Of a stretch of 64,000 nucleotides of DNA, positions 11,356 to 23,800 are shown piece by piece. The position numbers were made by a program, and so were the translations under genes. Origin of the DNA: Saururus chinensis (lineage: Eukaryota > Streptophyta > Magnoliopsida > Piperales > Saururaceae); NCBI GenBank assembly GCA_035235625.1, contig CP141145.1, positions 4,960,001 to 5,024,000 on the forward strand. The letters run 5' to 3'. Position 1 is the first letter of the stretch, and each line of letters starts with the position of its first letter. The notes beneath the pieces were generated by a model. It was not told where the DNA came from and made no database searches. It saw nothing but the letters and a program-made list of their open reading frames with translations.

Positions 11356-11974
11356 AAAGAAAAATGGGCCACGAATAAGATGAGGTTTTGTCCATAGATG
11401 TTGGGTCACAACGAAAGAAGCAATCCCGAGTCGGGGAGGCTCTGTCCTCCTCCACCACCAGTAAAAGAGGCATCCCCAAGCTAAGGGGAGACTTTGTCCA
11501 TAGTTCACAAGCACAGAAGGAGAAAGTTGTCTCTGAAAAGAGGGTGTCCTATCCGTCAGCTTTGAGTACGGAAAGTAAGGAACATCTCTAAGCTAAGGAA
11601 TGATACATCCGCATACTTTGAAGGAGATTCTACCTGCCATATCCACATCTAAAAGGAGGACACTCTGAAGAAACGAACAGCTCTAAACACTGCTGCTTCC
11701 GATGTCTTCTCTAGGTAAGTATACCTGATCTTCTGTATGAGAATACATATACATCTTAAGTAGTTAACTTAGGATATTAAATTATTTGTACACTTACACA
11801 TCTTAATAATGTACTAATTAAGATGTATGAATCGTTATGATTTAATATGTTCTTATTTGAATTACTTTGTTATGCTTTATCTGATATGATCTGAAGTGTC
11901 CTGCTATGCTTTGATCCTTTGTGTTCTAATTTGCTATGCTTTGATGTGACATATTTATGTTTCATCTTGCTCTA

Positions 11975-12200
11975 GGATAGAGTGAGATGTGTGATGTGTG
12001 TGTCCAGTTCTGGCTCAGTGATAGAGTGAGACATGTGGTGTGTATTTAGTCTCAGCTCAGTGGTAGAGCAAGACCTTGAACATGTTCCATTTTGTTCTCT
12101 GGTAGAGCGAGATGTGTGGTGTATGTGCAGTCTCAACTCAGTAATGGAGCGAGACATGTGTTTGTGGTTTTAATCCCACTCCCTGATAGAGCAAGATGTG
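11975..12200 (+). repeat. Minisatellite, about 42-bp unit, 6 copies
   Basis: Units begin GATAGAGTGAGATGTG or variants at about 11976, 12020, 12062, 12101, 12143 and 12184. It lies about 450 bp from the LTR 3' end. Confidence 0.8.
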
Positions 12201-12658
12201 TGATTTTGTTGATTTATTAACGTCTGCTTGACTCTGATAGATGACAACTTTTCATATACCTCCAATTGAATATTAGTATATACGTATTTTAACATATATA
12301 ATTTTGTGATGCTTGTTGTATATAATAGCCATTAGGCAGAACTACATTCGAATCCGATCGTATTGAGAATGTTATCCAATACGTACGTAAGCAACCAACG
12401 GCAAGGCAACGTTGACCCGATCTAAATTAATTATAATTATAAGTTTTATTCTGATTTACATGCGACAAACTATGATGCTTCATCGTGTGTAAATGATCAT
12501 TACAACCTAAGTCTACATATGGGGAAGCTTTGAAGCTCTGTAATACGTAGATGAAAGTTGTACATCTCGCCCACAGATGATGATTCCTGGCTTAAGGAAG
12601 AAAAAAATTTATTAAGAGATTTTCTAGGCCCCGGTGAGGGTCGGGGCGTTACAGTCTA

Positions 12659-13988
12659 TGTTCACCGGCTTACACGTATAATTTGCTTGGGATATCAGTC
12701 TTGATGAGCATGTGTGCTCTAGGCTTTGGCCTTGATGAGCAGTTTGCTCGGGGTTTTCATTCTTGATGAGCAGTTTGTTCGGGGTTTTTAACCTTGATGA
12801 ACAGGTTTATTTTTCTCAATTTGTGGGACATTTACCATTTATTATTGCATGTGTATGGGAGATTATGCTCATTGATATAGGTTGTGTAGGAACAATGGAG
12901 CTTATGTTACACATGTGATTATGGTATAATTTACATGGATATGCAGGATGGTGTTTGTGATTGATGCACTTTATTTTACAAGGTGAATGTTATCATTAAG
13001 AAATACATATGCATGATAAGTTTTTGTTGATAAATGATTCACGCAGGATATGATTATGATAATGAGTTCACATGTTTACACATGAGGTGTATACATATTC
13101 TGAGCTATATTTGAACCCATGATGCATAGGTGGCATGACTATGTGGTGATGAGCTAATGTGGGTTATAACATGATATGCAAGTAGCATGACTATGTGATG
13201 ATGAACTATGTTATATATAGCATGATATGTAGGTGGCATGGCTATGTGATGATGAGATATATTATATATAACATGATATACAAGTAGCATGACTATGTGT
13301 CGATGAGACATTATTGATAGCATAACATGCATGTGGCATAAGTAGATCCTTATGGATTATAAATTATGACATAAATGTACAGGTTTATGTCTTTATTCCA
13401 TGATGGATGGGCATTGTGGTTGATTATGTTTTGAGTAGTATGTGATTATGTATGTGTTGTCATTATAATTTTATTTTCCGTATTAAAACCCTTGTTGAGC
13501 TTGTGGCTCACCCCTCTTTGTTTGTGTTTTGTTTTGGGACTACATGTCGTGCCATGCAAGTTGCTTGGACAGGCTCCTTGTGGAACATGGGGATGGTGAT
13601 GACCATTGTGGGGATGGGTTTTATAGAGATGTCTTGATTATGTTAGTTGATAACATGTCATGTGGAGATTATATTTTAGACTCTACTTCACACTTTATTA
13701 GCTAATGTTGGCTTAGACTCTTATTAGTCATTGTGGGCTTAGAATTATTTTTAGTCATGTGTGAGATGTTTAAGACTAAGTATGTGGGTATGTGTGGACT
13801 AATGTTTTTAATCAGTAGTCATTTCCTTTCTCATTTTTCTTTTGTTTAAAGTATACGTGTGCAAATCCATAGTGTTCTACCTAAGGATGGGTTAAGATTC
13901 CGCAATCTAATTATACTTCGTCGCACCACGTGCTGCTTCCTCCTTGGACCTGGTTTGGCTCAGGGGTTGCGTGTGCTAGGGCATGAAA
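12659..13988 (+). mobile_element. Oldest LTR (family 1), 3' part
   Basis: Continues the LTR that begins at 5083. It has three copies of a roughly 37-bp 'cttgatgagcagtttgctcggggtttt' repeat at 12690-12800, a 51-bp array at 13130-13340, and a block 'attaaaACCCTTGTTGAGC..GGCTCACCCCTC' at 13480 that matches 9875 in the younger copy. It ends GGGCATGAAA, a mutated GGGCGTGACA. Immediately after it the interrupted mudrA sequence resumes. Confidence 0.8.
13130..13345 (+). repeat. Minisatellite, 51-bp unit, about 4 copies
   Basis: The word GCATGACTATGTG (variants) recurs at 13133, 13185, 13236 and 13287, with a partial at 13336. It lies about 650 bp from the LTR end, the same place as the 56-bp array in the sister LTR, but the unit sequence is different. 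Confidence 0.85.
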
Positions 13989-15218
13989 CTTTCCCTTTAA
14001 GAAAGTCACATCTACAGTTAGCAATGGCCCCTGTTGTTCTAAAAGTTCTTGCAATTGGACCAAATGTAAAAAATACTCTTTTAAAATCATATCCCCCTAT
14101 AGGTCTAAGAATATCACATGATATGATTGGATCTAATATACTCCCTAGATTAATCCTCTCTATCTTAATTCCGTAAGCAATAAGTATGCGATAGGATTCG
14201 TTTGGGTCCTTATCGATTAAATCACACAATGCCTTACTTGCAACGTCAGATTTGTAGTAGTTAACATTAAAAAAGATTAAACGACAAGTTAGTAGGTTGT
14301 GTCCCCGATAATATGGAAAGATTACTAGGTATTTTTTTGTAAAACTTGATTTTTTAAGCAGCATGTTCATGGTAACATGATACTTAAAGAAGTCGTGTAT
14401 TAGAAAAATGAGACTGTATAAGCCTCGTGTGGCCGATAACATGTCCTGTTGATAAGTCATATTTTTGTAAACACAACTTTGTAAAAATCATAACAGCGCC
14501 TTACTTGCATGTCAACATTTCTTATAGTTTATAGTTATACCCAAGTGCTTCAAAATATATCTTGTTATGTTTTTCGGTGTAATGTCTATTGAATCTTTAA
14601 ATAGACCATAACATTTTTTCACGATCCAAAGGTGCAATGCTAAAGGATAGTCAATTGACTTCCATTGTGTTCCACACAAATGGTCAGGCACTAACCATGT
14701 CAAAGTTAAATGATACACTTGCAATACTAGTCAGAGCACTTTGCAGGGTACGTAATTTTCTTCTCATCCACAACCCGATATGTGAAATTTGCCTTTATTG
14801 CAAGGTCGATCAAAACCCTCTTGAAATGTACTAGGCTTAAGATAAGTGCACCCAAATGGAGTAGATTCGGGTAGTCTTTTGCTTGCAAACTACCAGTTAT
14901 TACCTCACCCTCACCAAGATTTGGCTCCAACAGGTTTAGATCATCGACTGTCTTCCACTCTGCCTCTGTCTTAACGTCAATATTACTAGGTACCTTGTTG
15001 TGTCCTAATTCTTCATGTTCAAACATACTTTCCATGTTAATTATGTCATTCTTGTTCCATTTGTCATCACCCCATACTTCTTCAAATTCTTGGCCATAGT
15101 AATTTCTAGTGTTATATGGGGGATAATAGTTATCAAATGAAGTCCTTGTCGCACTCATTGATAGCAACATGACTTTAAATCCAATATGATTGACTTCTGT
15201 AACACGTTCTCTAAGCAT
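13989..15218 (-). pseudogene. mudrA-type MULE transposase, N-terminal/central part (copy B)
   Basis: Read on the - strand. The open stretch 15218-14727 ends with FKRVLIDLAIKANFTYRVVD and a KCSD zinc-ligand-like motif, the signature of the MuDR DNA-binding domain (DBD_Tnp_Mut). 14724-14512 continues with a WIVKKCYGLFKDSIDITPKN block typical of the region after the DNA-binding domain. 14460-13989 contains an intron-like part and then DFKRVFFTFGPIARTFR, the start of the MULE catalytic domain, ending at the LTR insertion. The remainder is at 5082-3800. Frame changes and stops between blocks, and a diverged DG-TFLKG motif, show it is dead. About 260 bp of the presumed intron (14200-14510) has a counterpart in copy A (16330-16570). 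Confidence 0.8.
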
Positions 15219-15544
15219 TGAAATGTTGTACGATGTGTGACATAGATTTGTGGAGTTGATCTCCTGATTCTCCCAATCTATAAGGTATATTAATATATTA
15301 ATTAATTTATGATATAACTCAACATTGTATATTCGGTTACACGCTCACAAATTTTATCGTGTTATTGATGGGATAATATTTATACAAGTCATGTTATTGT
15401 ATCTGCGCCAAAAAGAATTTGTAATATATCTCTTTTTGTATTTCATATCATTAGTTATGAGATATTATAAATATTGTGTTTTTGCTTACACAATATTCTC
15501 TTTAACGAAAAGTCACAAGAAATTCTTCCATCAGTAGAAACACT
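15219..15544. repeat. Spacer between tandem MULE copies
   Basis: AT-rich, with 'ttaTCGTGTTATTGATGGGAtaatatt..caagtcatgttattgtatc' matching 17420-17480 at the same position upstream of copy A. The end (TCTTTAACGAAAAGTCACAA, about 15500) resembles TCTTTAATGAAAGGTCACGA near 19930, perhaps a shared element boundary. Confidence 0.5.
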
Positions 15545-18250
15545 ATCTTGTATGCTCAATTAACCAAGTAATAGGCAAATGACTTTTTTGAACATTGCAT
15601 TACCACTTTCATATCTATTTGAGATTAGTGTCCATATCTTTTGCCTAGAAATGCAACATTGGTCTAGTACTTTACGCCTATCTTATCCAACCAAGTAAAT
15701 GCTTCAGGATTAAGTTCTTTAATGATATTAATTGTGTCATCATACACATTTTGTCTTAATGTTTCAGCTGCTACATGAAGCTGGTTCTTTAGGTAGTTGA
15801 CTTTGAATATATCCAACATATTTATTGTCATGTTACAGATGCAATATTAGTGGTGTGTAGAGGGAAAATACCGCTTAAGAGCATTGCCAAGCACTTCATT
15901 CTATCAGAAATAATTGTATCCAACTCAGCTAGAGGATCTGAAAATAGATAATTTCTTAGCAATTTAAGAAACTAGCTCTAAGCTTTCTCACACTCATTCT
16001 TGACCACTACAAAGACACATAGCATATTATTATTATCATCTAGTGCATTTGCTATTTATAGCTGACTAGGATATTTTTCCTTCAATAACGTCACATCCAC
16101 AGTTAGCAATGGCCTCAGTGTTCTAAACATTCTTGCAACTAGCCTAAATGTAAAAATACTCTTTTAAAATCATATCCCCCATAGGTCCAGGAGTATCAGG
16201 TGATCTGATTGGAACTACTACACTCCCTAGATTAATCCTTTCTATCTTAGCATGTGATAGGATTCGTCTGGGTCCCCATCGATTAAATTACATAGTGTTT
16301 TACTGGCAATGTCGGATTTTAAGTAGTTAACATTAAAATAGATTTAAATGATAGGTTAATAGGTCGTGTTCTCGATAACTAGAAAAGATTACTAGTCACG
16401 TTTTTGTAAAATTATACTTTTTAAGCAATGTGTTCATGGTAACATGATAGTTAAAGAAGTCATGTTTTAGAAAAATGAGACTATATGAGCCTCATGTGGC
16501 CGATAACACATCCTATTGATAAGTCGTATTTTCATAAACACAACTCTATAAATTCCATGCGTGCGTTACCTCCACACCAATATTACTTGTAGTTCATAGT
16601 CATTCCGTAGTGCCTCAAAATATATCTTGCTATGATTTTTAGTATAATGTCTGTTGAATTTTTAAATAGCCGATAACATTTTCTCACAATCCAAAGGTGT
16701 GATGCTAAAGGATGGTTAGTTGACTTCCTTTTTGTTCCACATGAACGGTTGGGCACTAACCATGTCACAGTCATATGATCTCCTATGTTTGAAGCCCTTA
16801 TGTACCACATGCAATACTGGTAGGAGTACTTTGCAGCATACGTATTCTTCTTCTCATCTAGAACCTGATATGTGAAAATCGCATTTATTGGAAGGCCGAT
16901 AAATGTACCAGGCTTAGGAAAAGTGTACCCAATTGGAGTAGATTCTGGTAGTCCTTTGCTTGCAAATTACCAGTTCTTACCTCACCCTAACTAAGATTTG
17001 ATTCCAACAAGTTTAGAACATCGACTGTCTCCCACTCAGACTCAGCCTCAACGTCAATATTACTAGGCACCTCGTTGTGTTCGAATTCTTTATGGTCAAA
17101 TATACTTTCCATGTCAATTATGTCATTCTTGTTCCATTGGTCATCACCCCACACTTCTACCAATTTTTTGCCATAGTAATTTCCAAGGTTATATGGGGTA
17201 CAATAGTTAGCAAATGAAGTCCTTATCACACCCATTGATAGCAACATTTCTTCAAATCTAGTATGAATGACCTCTGTAGCAGGTTCTCTAGGCATTGAAA
17301 TGTTGTATGATGTGTGACATGGATTTGTGGAGCTGATATCTCCCGATTCTCCTAATTTGCAATGTATATTAATGTATTAATCAAATATGCAATATAACTG
17401 AACATCGTGTATTCGGTTACACACTTACAAATTTTATCATGTTATCAATGGGATGATATTCATACAAGTCATGTTATTGTATCTATGCTAAAAAGAATTT
17501 GTGATACATTACTTTTGTATTTCAAATCATTAATTATGCGATATTTTAAATATCGTGCTTTTGCTTACACAATATTTTTTTTTGTTAAACACAATATTAT
17601 AAATATTGTGTTCAAGTACATGATAAAGCATAATTTCGTGTAATATAAAATCCGTTTTTACCTTATTGTTTCAAAAATGAATTGTGTATCATTGACCCAT
17701 ATGCAATCCACCGTTTAAGCTTGGGAGAGCGGGTGATTTATCTCTATTGACAGTATAGTTCCTTTCCACTTATGGTGATTTGTCAGGCTCTTTCATCTCC
17801 GCATACAATGATGACACTTCTTTATTTGCCTTCTTATAAATGGAAAACACTAATTGCAGGTCTTCATCGTCTTCTAATTCATATAGTTGGATGATTGCGA
17901 AGATGGAAATCAAATACTTCAAAGTCACATTACCATTAACGGCAAGTCATTCTGTGACTTGAACCCCACAGCTCCCCGTACCTCAATGACATATCAATGT
18001 TCATCAACCTCACCTTTCTACCCACATTTTGACATGTTATCTTTGCCAACTTCTCCGTTATAATGGATACAAATATCAATCCTCTCTATTATGGTAGATA
18101 AAAGGTGATCGGATCGGCCTAAATAAAGGCTTTTTTACCCATAACAGATTTTCTCATGGAAAAAAATAGGTTTTCACTCTCTCTAGTTACTCACCAGTGA
18201 GTCATCACCGGTTACCTCCCGTCAGCAAACTCCACATCACCACCGATCAA
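15545..18250 (-). pseudogene. mudrA-type MULE transposase, tandem copy A
   Basis: A second, near-parallel copy on the - strand. The presumed first coding exon (about 18100-17650) reads GRKVRLMNIDMSLRYGEL and later EDDEDLQLVFSIYKKANKEV, like the N-terminal region of plant MULE transposases. The MuDR DNA-binding region starts at 17295-16987 but breaks off, and 16810-16583 matches copy B 14724-14512. 16240-15640 gives the catalytic-domain blocks (AELDTIISDR and neighbours). It is truncated near 15545, where the C-terminal half should continue, and joins directly to the flank of copy B. Frameshifts throughout make it a pseudogene. Its uninterrupted 'ggatatttttccttcaataacgtcacatcc' (about 16070-16100) is the empty-site equivalent of the LTR insertion in copy B. 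Confidence 0.75.
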
Positions 18251-19184
18251 TCCTATCCACAAAGACCAGAGGTGACGGCCTTGCCATCGCAGGGTCGAGG
18301 GGGGCTAAAGGCCAGCCAGTGGTGGCCGGCAACCAGCGACGCTGCCGCTTGTCGCAACGCACAGAAATAAAGAGAAAAAGAGGGGCGGATGGAGTTTACT
18401 TCACGCTGGCGAAGGATGGGCAAGGAGGCCAGGATGGTGGTGCTTGGACATTGTCCTGACTGGGGCAAAGCTCGAGGCCAATCGGCATGCGACGGTGGTA
18501 GATCGAGAGAAGGAAAGGTGGGCAGTTTCATTGGGTTGAAATGGGAAAAGAGGAGAGAAGGGCAAACGGCAGGTGGAGCAAGGCCGGGGTGGCGGCGACA
18601 GTAGCGCTAGGACAAGGCCGAACAGGCAGAAGCAGGTGGCCGGTGGTGGCATCGCCTCCAACCTCACAGAAGGAAGAGACAGTTACGATTTTCATTTTTT
18701 ATTTATCCTTCTCTTCCTTTCTTTCTATTTCTATTCTCCTACGCGTCTCTTCCTTTTCTCTCCTGTTTTCAAGTCAAAAGTTTATGTGGCACATTGAGGC
18801 CTATGACCTACAACTAAACACCACTCCTGACCCTATTGTTACAAATATTGAGGTCAATGACAAAAATACCCCAAGGTGTCAAATTTCCCTGTAAAAAATA
18901 CAAGCAAAAAATATTAGAAAATTCAGAGTGCACCTAATATCATCTTATTATGGACTGATCATTTATTTTTATTTATCCAACTAAGATCTGAGGAATTAAT
19001 ATTTTATATCTTGTGTTTAGATAAAAGTTGAATTATGTCATGTATTTTATCATGCATTCTGAAAACCCACAATTCTAGTATGTAGTCTAAAATTGAGCGT
19101 ATGAAATGCAGGATTTTAGGTTGCATTTTGAAATTAAAAATTTAAAATACATCAATTTAAAATATAAAACGACTAACGCCAAGT
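18251..19184. other. GC-rich block between MULE 5' ends
   Basis: 18260-18680 is GC-rich (many ggtggccgg/gccggc words) and interrupts the otherwise AT-rich MULE flank. Overlapping open frames on both strands (88-117 residues) are short, Arg/Gly-rich and resemble nothing I know; high GC alone explains them. It may be a captured host 5' region. 18690-19184 is AT-rich with pyrimidine runs and nothing recognisable. Confidence 0.45.
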
Positions 19185-19610
19185 AATTATAGGTCTTCAT
19201 TATCTTCTAATTAATACAAATTTGATGATTGTGAAGATGAAATTGAATACTTCAAAGTCACATTACCATTGACGACAAGTTTTTCTTTGACTTGAACCCA
19301 CAGCTTGTCATACCTCAACAACTGATCAATGTTCATCAACCTCACCTTTCTACCCACATACATGTTGTCTTTGCCTACTTCTTCGTTATAGTAGATACAA
19401 GTATCAATCCTCTCTATTATGGTGGATAAAAGGTGATCAGATCGGCTTAAATAAAGCTTTTTTTACCCATAACAGATTTCGTCATGGAAAAAAATAGGTT
19501 TTTACTCTCTCTAGTGACTCGCCAATAGTCGTCACTGGTTACCTCCCGCCAGCAAACTCCGCATCACCGCCGATCAATCCTATCCACTGGAAACTGTTCA
19601 GGTATTTATT
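19185..19610 (-). pseudogene. Third mudrA 5'-end fragment
   Basis: Direct repeat of about 17845-18255. On the - strand it reads GRKVRLMNIDQLLRYDKLW and then VKEKLVVNGNVTLKYSISS, ending near LEDNEDL, matching the first exon of copy A with fewer frameshifts over this part. Only this exon and its upstream sequence are present. Confidence 0.65.
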
Positions 19611-20824
19611 TATGAGGATTTATATGGAGAATAGGTTTATTTAAAACCTAAATATAATTTTATCCTAAAATAGGTAACATGACACTTACGGTTAAAAATG
19701 CAAGGAATATGAAATTTGGGCTTTCAGCCACCTAATATGAAAAAAACTCTAGAAAAAAAATGATACCATACACCCTATAAAGAAACGCTGTGTTACTTCT
19801 GACTTATCCCCCGTGCAAGTAGAATTTAGTACACCCAAAAGCACATGCAACACGAGAGACACTGGTCCGCCAAAAATCCCCAAAGGACTTAAGAGTAACC
19901 CCTTCATCGAGCATGTAAGACCTCCCTCTTTAATGAAAGGTCACGAGAAACTCTTCCAACAGTAGAGCACAGAATGCTTCAAACTACCTTCACTGGCTGG
20001 TAATAATTAATGAAAAAAGTTGCATTTGAAATTTGTACGGCCGTGGTGAAATCAATATAATAACACTACAATAGCCTGAGGCGGGTCGATCTAACACCTA
20101 GAAAATGCATTGTCGATAGCATATATGGTTTCAAAATGGAAAATGATATTCTCAAAACAAAAACTCAAAACAAGTTTTGATTGGATAAGTGAGCTCATGT
20201 TAACTTTGTTGAGGCTCATTTGTTAAGTCGAATCAAATCTTAGGCAAATTTTTGTAGATATTTTTGTTATAAAAATATAACTATCCCTCTAAGATGGCAA
20301 ATTCAATTATCCCAATAATTTTCTTACTAAACCACCCTCAATTCGCTAAATAACAAAATTAAAGACGTAACATTCATACATACTATCAAGCATTTTTAAG
20401 TAACAGCTCACGGTTTCGTTAATGAGACATGCATTATGTACTATAAATTTCATCGTTTTCGAGTTCTCTTCGGTGCTGCGCACAGAGGTGTCTAGGGACT
20501 TTATGATATTCATGTTATTATCAACGTCTTCATCACCATTTCCAACTTCGGCAGAAACCAGCGGTTACTGATCACTCTTCGAAGAATTATATTAAAAATT
20601 ACTGATACCCAATGCTGCTGTTTCCATGCTCAAAAGAGGAAAGCATCGACCCATGTGTTTCATTACTACTTAAGACAACTGATAATGAAGAAGTAATAGT
20701 TTAGTTCCAAATAAAGTTGCTATCACTAATAACGAGTATAAAAGAAAATAACATCACAAAACACAAATACATCGTTTGTCTCAACCAAACTACACTTCCT
20801 AAGCATAAACAAAAACACAACTTA
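19611..20824. other. Intergenic sequence and probable 3' untranslated region
   Basis: AT-rich. 19920-19960 has a short similarity to 15490-15530. The part next to 20825 is downstream of the KH gene and may contain a 3' UTR intron and the polyadenylation region, but I could not identify a convincing acceptor or poly(A) signal. Confidence 0.4.
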
Positions 20825-20826
20825 CC
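20820..20826 (-). promoter_or_regulatory. Possible 5' splice donor in the 3' UTR of the KH gene
   Basis: On the - strand the sequence 67 nt past the stop codon is TTCGGTAAGTTG, a strong match to a plant 5' splice site (GTAAGT, 20825-20820). If used, it would create a 3' UTR intron. Splicing 67 nt after a stop can mark a plant transcript for nonsense-mediated decay. Confidence 0.4.
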
Positions 20827-20892
20827 GAACTGTTGTAAGCATTGAAATTTCACCAGAATACACTCTGGAGTAGCATTTCAAACAAGCTTCAC

Positions 20893-23800
20893 TCATGCCT
20901 TCGGCGAAGTTTTTGCAACTCCGCTCTGGACAGACTGAGCAGGTGTTCCATCGTACCCACCATGGGCACTCCCACCAGATGCATTATCACTAGAATATGC
21001 TGCAGGCTGCGAATAGCCACCACTTGCGTAAGCATCAGCGTATGGCTGAGGCTGCTGCTGCTGCCCCCCGTAACCTGATTGTGAGGCAGTTGGTGGAGCA
21101 CCATAAGACTGCTGGCCATAGCCAGAGTGAGGAGCTGCAGATCCATAACCAGGTGGCCCGCGATGAAGAGCTGGATCAGGCTGACCATAGCTTGACTGCA
21201 CTGGAGGTGCCTGAGCATGAGGATACCCTGGTTGGCTTGGAGCTATATAGCCACCTTGACTAGTAGGACCTTGAGGATAGCCTGGCTGGGTTGCCGGAGG
21301 TTTTTGCCCTGCTGCTGGAGGTTGTCCATAACCAGGATGAGCGACTGGAGCTGATTGAGAATAACCAGATTGCGCGGGGGGCTGGCTACCGTAGCCAGGC
21401 TGTGAAGCAGGAGGTATTCCATATCCAGCCTGAGTTGTTCCCTGTGAAGCATAAGGTGGAGTTGCGCTAGGAGGCTGACCTGTGTAACTTCCTGGTTGAG
21501 TTCCAGAAGAAGGTTGAACAGGTGGAGCAGCCTGCTGACTAGACGGAGCCTGAGCAGATGCACCTTGGCTCCCATAAGCAGGGGCAGAAGGGTCTTGGCT
21601 TGGGTAACTTCCTGCAGAACCATAGCCTTGTGACTGATCATAATTTGGTTGAGTATTTGGAGGTGGACCATAACCAGGTTGCGTTGGGGGCACATGATAT
21701 CCGCCATAGCCATCCTGACTATAGCCATGCTGTTGCCCAGAAGGTGGATGGGAGTAGTTGGTTTCACCATAAGGCCCTTGTGAGTTGTAAGCAGTAGCAG
21801 GTGGTTGGCCATAGTTGTAGCTTGTGTTGTCACCTGGAGCTGATGATCCAGGAGCAGGCTGTTGCTGCTGTGAAGCTTGTTGATTATAGTAATCATACCC
21901 ACCACTTGGTGCATTTTGCTGATTTGATGGAGTGGATTGATCCCAACCAGATGTTGGCTGAGAAGGATAACCTCCATATGGTGGCTGAGATGTGTTATAC
22001 TGAGGTGGAGGACCAGGATAAGCTCCAGGTTGCATGTAGCCATAACCAGGCTGCTGCATTGGAGGCATACCAGGTGGGCCCCAAGTTGCAGGAGGGCGTG
22101 GAGGGCGATAGCCTTGCTGAGGGTAACCTCCACCCATTGAGGGATTTCTAGCACGATTCTGCATAGAAATAGTTTTGTTCGCATGAACCAAAATTACATT
22201 TCTAATCCTAACATCAAAATAGAGCACAATGGAAAAGCATACTTGCAGCAGTGAAAACATGTATGATCTCATTCACATTAGTAAAAATCTAACCGTTTAC
22301 CACAGGACATGGTGACATGGATGCAAGTATGAAAACCGCACTTACCACCACAAAGGTGAGCTGTTCAAAGCCATATCACCCAAATGTCCATCCTCTTCCT
22401 ACTTGATGCAATTGGGTACTAACAAAGTAGTTGCAAAAAATACAAATTTCCAATATACAATAGCCAAAAAGATATACTAGCAATAATGCAAATATTGTTG
22501 AAGATGATGACAAACTACAAGGCACCTATGGACAGGATCCTCCCGGTTAAGAGTTACACCTCCTAAGCTAATTGCAAATTCAACAATCTTAGTATGAATA
22601 ATCAATGGACCAAAAATGTCATCTATGAATCACACAAATCCTTCATATCCCTGGTTAAAAGTCCAAAACTACACCCAAACTCCGGAATGTCAACCTCTTG
22701 GAAACTATTCATATCACCCATGAAAGCCGTGTCTATGAAAAAAAAAATCAACTATAACATTTGTGAGAAAGGAGAAACAACATTAACATCCTTGCTTCAT
22801 TTAGACAATCCATACAGAGAGAACATAAACTCTTAATAACATACAGCAAAGTATAACTGAAAGACAATCTTTGATAAATGAATGGCTACCACCCTTCATA
22901 CATGATTGTACAACTTACAGCAACAAATATCTATACAGGCATATTGCTATGTATTGGCCAGGAGCAAATTCCTACAGGTGTTTCTTTACTACCACAGAAA
23001 AATGTTATAAGGGTTAATATTTTGTACAGTTGAACTTGTTAGAAAAGCAGGTAAAGAACAAGGTATAAATTATCTTGCAAACTGCATAGAAAAATCAAGT
23101 TATCCTCATAATCCAAATAGAAAAATATAATACGATACATAAACAATGAACCACTTAATCAAAACTAGCAAAGAGATTCAGTTCCCAAAAAAATTCTGTA
23201 AAAAAAGTAGCTGAGAACTAATACCCATTTAGAAACACTGCAACAACTTTGCAATAAGTGCTAATCACAAAGCAGAGCAATAAAACAAGTATTTGTATTT
23301 AAAACGATATTTACATCTGAAAATTTATAACAGTTAGGAAATTTGACCACTTAAACAAAAATGCATACAGAAATAGCAGTAAGATAAGAGAAGGATAGTA
23401 GACGACATAAACAACCTCAAAAAGTATCCTTGATAAAGGACTGAACCACCCTAAACCAAACTAACAAGGAAGATAATAATGTACAAACAAGGAAGAGATG
23501 ATGTACAATTATTACTTATGAAACTATGAACGTATAGTAGAACCACGACAATCACTAGTAAGTCACTCAAGATCTACTCCCCCACAAGGACAGTAAAGCT
23601 CCTGGTAAGACAAAAGAAAATAGCCATGCTGGAAACTGCTGCATTACATTCGCTTAACATCAGGAGAAAATCCAGACAAAGTGTCATCCAATGTGATTGC
23701 AGAAGCTCTTCAGCATGAACAGAAGGCAATCGAGTTCTCCACATCCTACAAATTGAATTGAACACATGTACAATGGGAACTAATAGAAGAGACGGATAGC

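Larger units (their letters stand above)
10384..12653 (+). mobile_element. Solo LTR, family 2, 2270 bp, with 5-bp target duplication
   Basis: Starts TGTAATGCCCCAC and ends GGGGCGTTACA, so its termini form a short inverted repeat. It is flanked by a perfect GTCTA duplication (10379-10383 and 12654-12658). Body sequence differs from family 1. It holds a GC-rich, palindrome-dense block (10740-10955), a TATTTAAAT box near 10968, two tandem copies of a roughly 180-bp segment (about 11015-11355, each with 'catttcttc..gttggagactatat..ggaaataCCCC'), and a 42-bp array at 11975-12200. No coding domains are visible. It inserted 4 bp from the insertion point of the 7059-10374 LTR. Confidence 0.88.

Noticed and set aside
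18253..18894. Several 70-117-residue frames in the GC-rich MULE insert
   Set aside because: Open on both strands because of base composition; no family resemblance.
21243..22184. 313-residue - strand open frame and several + strand frames over the last KH exon
   Set aside because: They are shadows of the low-complexity, repeat-coded tail; the true frame continues the KH protein across conserved splice sites.
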